Of a stretch of 64,000 nt of DNA, positions 60,470 through 64,000 are shown in pieces. Source of the DNA: Macquaria australasica. Lineage: Eukaryota > Chordata > Actinopteri > Centrarchiformes > Percichthyidae. The notes beneath the pieces are model-generated. The model had not been told where the DNA came from. It ran no database searches and saw only the letters and a program-made list of their open reading frames with translations. The DNA is taken from contig SEMN01000876.1 of assembly GCA_005408345.1 (NCBI GenBank), forward strand, positions 62,001 through 126,000, given 5' to 3'. Positions within the stretch are counted from its first letter, which is position 1, and each line of letters starts with the position of its first letter. Both the position numbers and the translations under genes were made by a program.

Positions 60470-60639
60470 ATGTGTAGCCATGAGTGCATACTGTACGATT
60501 CAAGCCTGTGAAGAACATTACATTCTAAAAATAGGACAGGACAGGACGATATGTGGACTTCCACTAGAATTTTTTATTTGATGAAATAAATGTAAATACA
60601 TTTTCTATATAAAAAAACCCTAATTATAAGAAAACTGTG
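60470..60639. other. Spacer between complementary GT and CA microsatellites
   Basis: 170 bases of AT-rich sequence; contains 'aggacaggacaggac'. Confidence 0.5.
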
Positions 60640-60672
60640 ACACACACACACACACACACCCACACACACACA
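60640..60672 (+). repeat. (AC)n microsatellite with one CC interruption
   Basis: AC run interrupted once at 60659-60660. Confidence 0.95.
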
Positions 60673-63068
60673 TATATACACTGTATATTCCATAGATAAA
60701 AATACACACACACTTTTACACAACATGTAAGGCAAGTAAGGTAAAACAAATCAAAAAGTGTACAAAAATGTTCTTGATAAAGAAGGGAAAAAATGTTTAC
60801 ATGGTGTATATTTGCATGCCATATCTGCTCCACTGAATGCTATCTGCTGCTTTGAACAACTTTTCTGAAGTCGGAGGTCAAATTTGTCATGGAAAAGCCT
60901 TGCAAACATGACAAGTGCGCTGCTATGTGTTGTAACAGGATGCTAATCTCCTAAACACTCCATCTGTATTTGCTAAAACATTGCCTCACTCGCAGCCTGT
61001 TTGCTTAAATGTCACTTTACGCCCTCATGTTTTCAAAAGGTATCCTGTGGGTCAAAGGAAGGCAAAAAGTAGGTTAATGTGCAGGCATTATGGTGATAGG
61101 TAATCATGAAAAAAGTTGCATCGACAAACTGTCTTTATGATGAGGCTGTTGTGGAAAAAAAAGTCGCACAAATGAAGACAACCACCTTCATGTATTAATC
61201 ATGGACAACATAATAATGGGAATACTTTCTAAGCCTCTCACATGACAAACAAACATTATTTTATTATTCAAACTGACTTTATAGTGAGTATAAAAAGCAG
61301 ATAAGAGAAACAAAAAAAAATCATCAATATTTTAAAAATGTTAAGTACTATTTTAATCATATTATACATGATGTAATTAACACCTTAAGTCTATGGTGGA
61401 ATTTGCACATAGGAAACAATGGACTGCATTAGTCCATGCTTGCAGTCTCAGCCAAGGCTTTGTCAGCCCTCCAGTTTAGCACGACTATTTTACTAGTTCC
61501 CCTCTCAGAGAGTTTCTCTAAAAAAAATCCCCACAGGACTTTTTAACATACTAATAAAAAGATTTTACTGAGTGGTGTGAGTGTGAATTTTGGGGATGAT
61601 GCCATGGAAAAAAGAAAAGGAGGTGAGCACAAGATTGTTGGTGAGGGACAGGAATAATAAAGGCAAGGTGGTGAGCATATTTTACTCATAAATCAAGAAG
61701 ACACCGCATCATACGAAATGTTAAGTTGATGTTGGTTGAATCGCGCTGAGTAATAACAAAATGATGCCTGAAATCAGATCAATCCACTCTCAGTAAGTTA
61801 ATGCTGCTGTGCACTTCAGTATAAACAATTATTATTAAAATATGCAATCATGCTGATGTGAAAGTTTTAAACAAACTTTAAAACTAGACTGATAAAGTAA
61901 AATAACATTTTAAATTTATATTTGTTGTTATTTGAGAAAGTTTCATTAAATTTTTTTTTGATTGATCACACAGACAATAGTGCATACTAAATCAACCAAG
62001 CCATAATCAACCTTTGATACAATAAGCCAAGTGCTGACAGAAATAATCCACTGGCCACCTTCTTAATGAATAATTGATGCCCATCTTAACAGGCTAATGA
62101 ATGAATGTGGTTTGGGTTTGAGTGATAGCCCTCTCGTTGGAGAGCTATCCCAGGAGGGACGGGGCACTGGAGACGGAGGTGCCATCTTCTATAACCTGTA
62201 TAATTGGTCATTTGACATGAGTGACTTGACTGTGTGTGTCCGCGCACCGCCAGTGGAGACTGACCCTTTTACCCTATTGTTTATTAGCACTGTTCCAGGT
62301 TATCACACCAATTAGGCCTGGAATAACAGTGATCAGGAAAGGGAAACAAAAAGTACAAAAATGCATACTATTAGCCGAGGGAATGGAGGATGAGCTCAGT
62401 GATGGCAAGAAAAAGGGAGCACTCTTTTGACCTTACTAAAAATATTTTTAAAAGAATGAATAATTGAGGAGTAATTATAGAATGGGATGAAAAAAAAAAG
62501 TCACAGGTGCAAAAAAGATTTTTGTTTCATAAAAGTGCATGCTGTGTATCTCAGCTAAAAAAAATAGTGTAGAGAGGTGACAAGGCACCAAAGCTTCTCC
62601 CTGTGTGCATTTGTGTTGGGCTTGTCCAAACAATCATACTTACATTTTAGCACTATTATGCGCACACCCTTTTTCCACAGGTCTGATAACATTCTCACTG
62701 CAGTTTCGGTGTGGCACTCTGACTAAACAATACCTTATTGACACGAGCTCTGGCCTCACAATAGCCACAAAACATCAGGGTTCCTGTTTTTGTTGACACT
62801 GTTTGAGCCCTCCATTGAAGGCAAAGCCACTGTGGACACAGCAATGCATAATCGGAGCTCTCTGTCATACAATACAACAAATCAACCCTTTAAATGTTTG
62901 AGCATGATAAGGCAGGGAGAAGGCACACAGAGGGGGCGCGGGACAAAGACAGGGGGAAGTCAGGTGAATGGAGGAGTGGAAAGTTGATGGAAATGGAGAG
63001 TTAAGAGAGACTATGGAGTCGAGCACCACTAGGGGACAGTAGTAAGTCATGGACGGCAGCAGGAGCAG
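60673..63068. other. Gene-free stretch
   Basis: AT-rich unique sequence with short A or T runs (61308-61320, 61950-61959). No gene or repeat family recognised. Confidence 0.45.
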
Positions 63069-63116
63069 TGCGCGCATGTGTGTGTGTGTTTGTGTATGCA
63101 TGTGAGTGTGTGTGCG
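63069..63116 (+). repeat. Degenerate GC/TG microsatellite
   Basis: CGCGCA followed by interrupted TG runs. Confidence 0.85.
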
Positions 63117-63923
63117 GCAAACAGTGAACAAAAGACTTTCTTTGTTGCACTCTCAGATAATAAAAGAATTCAGAAATAGCTACTTGACTGCTTTAGAAAA
63201 GATCTTGACAATGCGTTGGCCCATAATGCACAGGAACAGCTCCAGATTTACATAATCATATGTAATGTAAACCACTACGAGGCTCCGCAGCCAACAAACA
63301 AACTGACTGGGGAGAGGGTGACAGAGGGAGAGGGATCTGCTTTCCCCTATGGACTTTATATACTTACTAAAAGTACATTTTGCCTCATCTGCTCACAACA
63401 ATAGGACAACGTTTGCAAATTTTGCGGGCTTGTGTGCTGATGATTCAACAGAAAACAAGCTTCTCAGGTATACACCTACATAGTATACGTCAAGCACAGA
63501 ATTTTAAGCTGTAATACTTATTTACTTTAAATGATTTATAGCTTTAATTATTGCAGTTTCCTAAAGAAAGAAGCACACAATTCAGTGCTGATTCCACAGT
63601 GACAACGATTAAAATAGGAGAAATTATATCTGGTATAAAAAAGCAAGCCTGTGTGTTAATGAGACACAAAAATACAGGGACCTTTTCTTTGACCACAGAT
63701 CAAGATGAATGGCCAGAGGATCTCACGCTGTTACTTGAGGCATTGCTACTTATATCTATTCTCTTTGTGTTGTACGTTAAAAAGGGTCATTTGTTTGGTA
63801 ACTGGTTAAACCTGAGAGGTTAACACCTCCTCGCACCTCTGACGTTAGATATAACTGTCAGGAGGGAGCCAGTGTTTCTTTTTTTTGCTATGGTAACCGA
63901 GGACGTATATTCAAAACATGCTG
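63117..63923. other. Gene-free stretch
   Basis: The frame 63551-63823 (+) is open for 90 codons with a hydrophobic stretch near its end (LLLEALLLISILFVLYV); no family recognised and no splice support seen. Confidence 0.4.
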
Positions 63924-63955
63924 CCTCCTCCTCCTCCTCATCCTCCTCCTCCTCC
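63924..63955 (+). repeat. (CCT)n microsatellite with one CAT interruption
   Basis: Ten CCT-type triplets with a single 'cat'. Confidence 0.95.
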
Positions 63956-64000
63956 AGCAATTAAAAGCAGAACAATAACAATATTCACCAATGACAGCAG

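Noticed and set aside
63551..63823. 90-codon frame with a possible transmembrane stretch
   Set aside because: A single hydrophobic run is weak evidence in AT-rich DNA; no signal peptide, splice sites or homologue recognised.
1..64000. tRNA, rRNA, CRISPR arrays, operons or prokaryotic promoters
   Set aside because: No cloverleaf, rRNA core, regularly spaced repeat-spacer arrays or bacterial gene layout was seen; the sequence is vertebrate in character.

Overview
The window looks like non-coding nuclear DNA of a spiny-rayed (percomorph) teleost fish. The evidence is dense CA/GT and GA/CT microsatellites, AT-rich sequence with few CpGs, and several interspersed repeats whose wording I recognise from many fish genomes: the 'TTAAAGG..' families, the 'ccaccactgg' element, the 'atggcaatccatccaa' element, and an L2-type LINE 3' end with an ATGG tail. 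There are no bacterial-style gene arrays, no rRNA or tRNA genes and no CRISPR. The species and the flanking genes cannot be told from the sequence.

No protein-coding gene could be identified. Open frames of 60-209 codons exist, but none matches a protein family I know, and many are translations of microsatellites, purine tracts or repeats. The best unproven coding candidates are a possible terminal exon at 8743-8949 (+), a 58-codon minus-strand ORF at 21054-21230 and a 51-bp AG/GT-bounded segment at 19700-19750. The window is best read as a gene desert or a very large intron.

Layout: 1-440 degenerate GGTTAGG-type repeat; 441-15295 mostly unique sequence with short simple repeats, two G-quadruplex motifs (12.86 and 13.50 kb), a CpG cluster (10.66 kb) and several GC-richer blocks that may be conserved non-coding elements; 15.3-15.84 kb two fish repeats; 15.84-23.7 kb unique; 23.7-24.33 kb two abutting repeats; 27.14-28.24 kb an old repeat split by a solo LTR with a perfect 5-bp target duplication; 34.5-34.88 kb a MITE-like element followed by an L2-type LINE fragment with a perfect 12-bp target duplication; 35.4 kb a long compound CA/CG microsatellite; 42.98-43.32 kb and 51.39-51.90 kb further TTAA-starting repeats; 57.5-60.7 kb GA and GT/CA tracts; the rest is unique AT-rich DNA.

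The most solid observations are structural: the LTR and LINE insertions can be reconstructed to their empty sites from the window alone. Possible regulatory blocks are inferred from composition only and need cross-species alignment.
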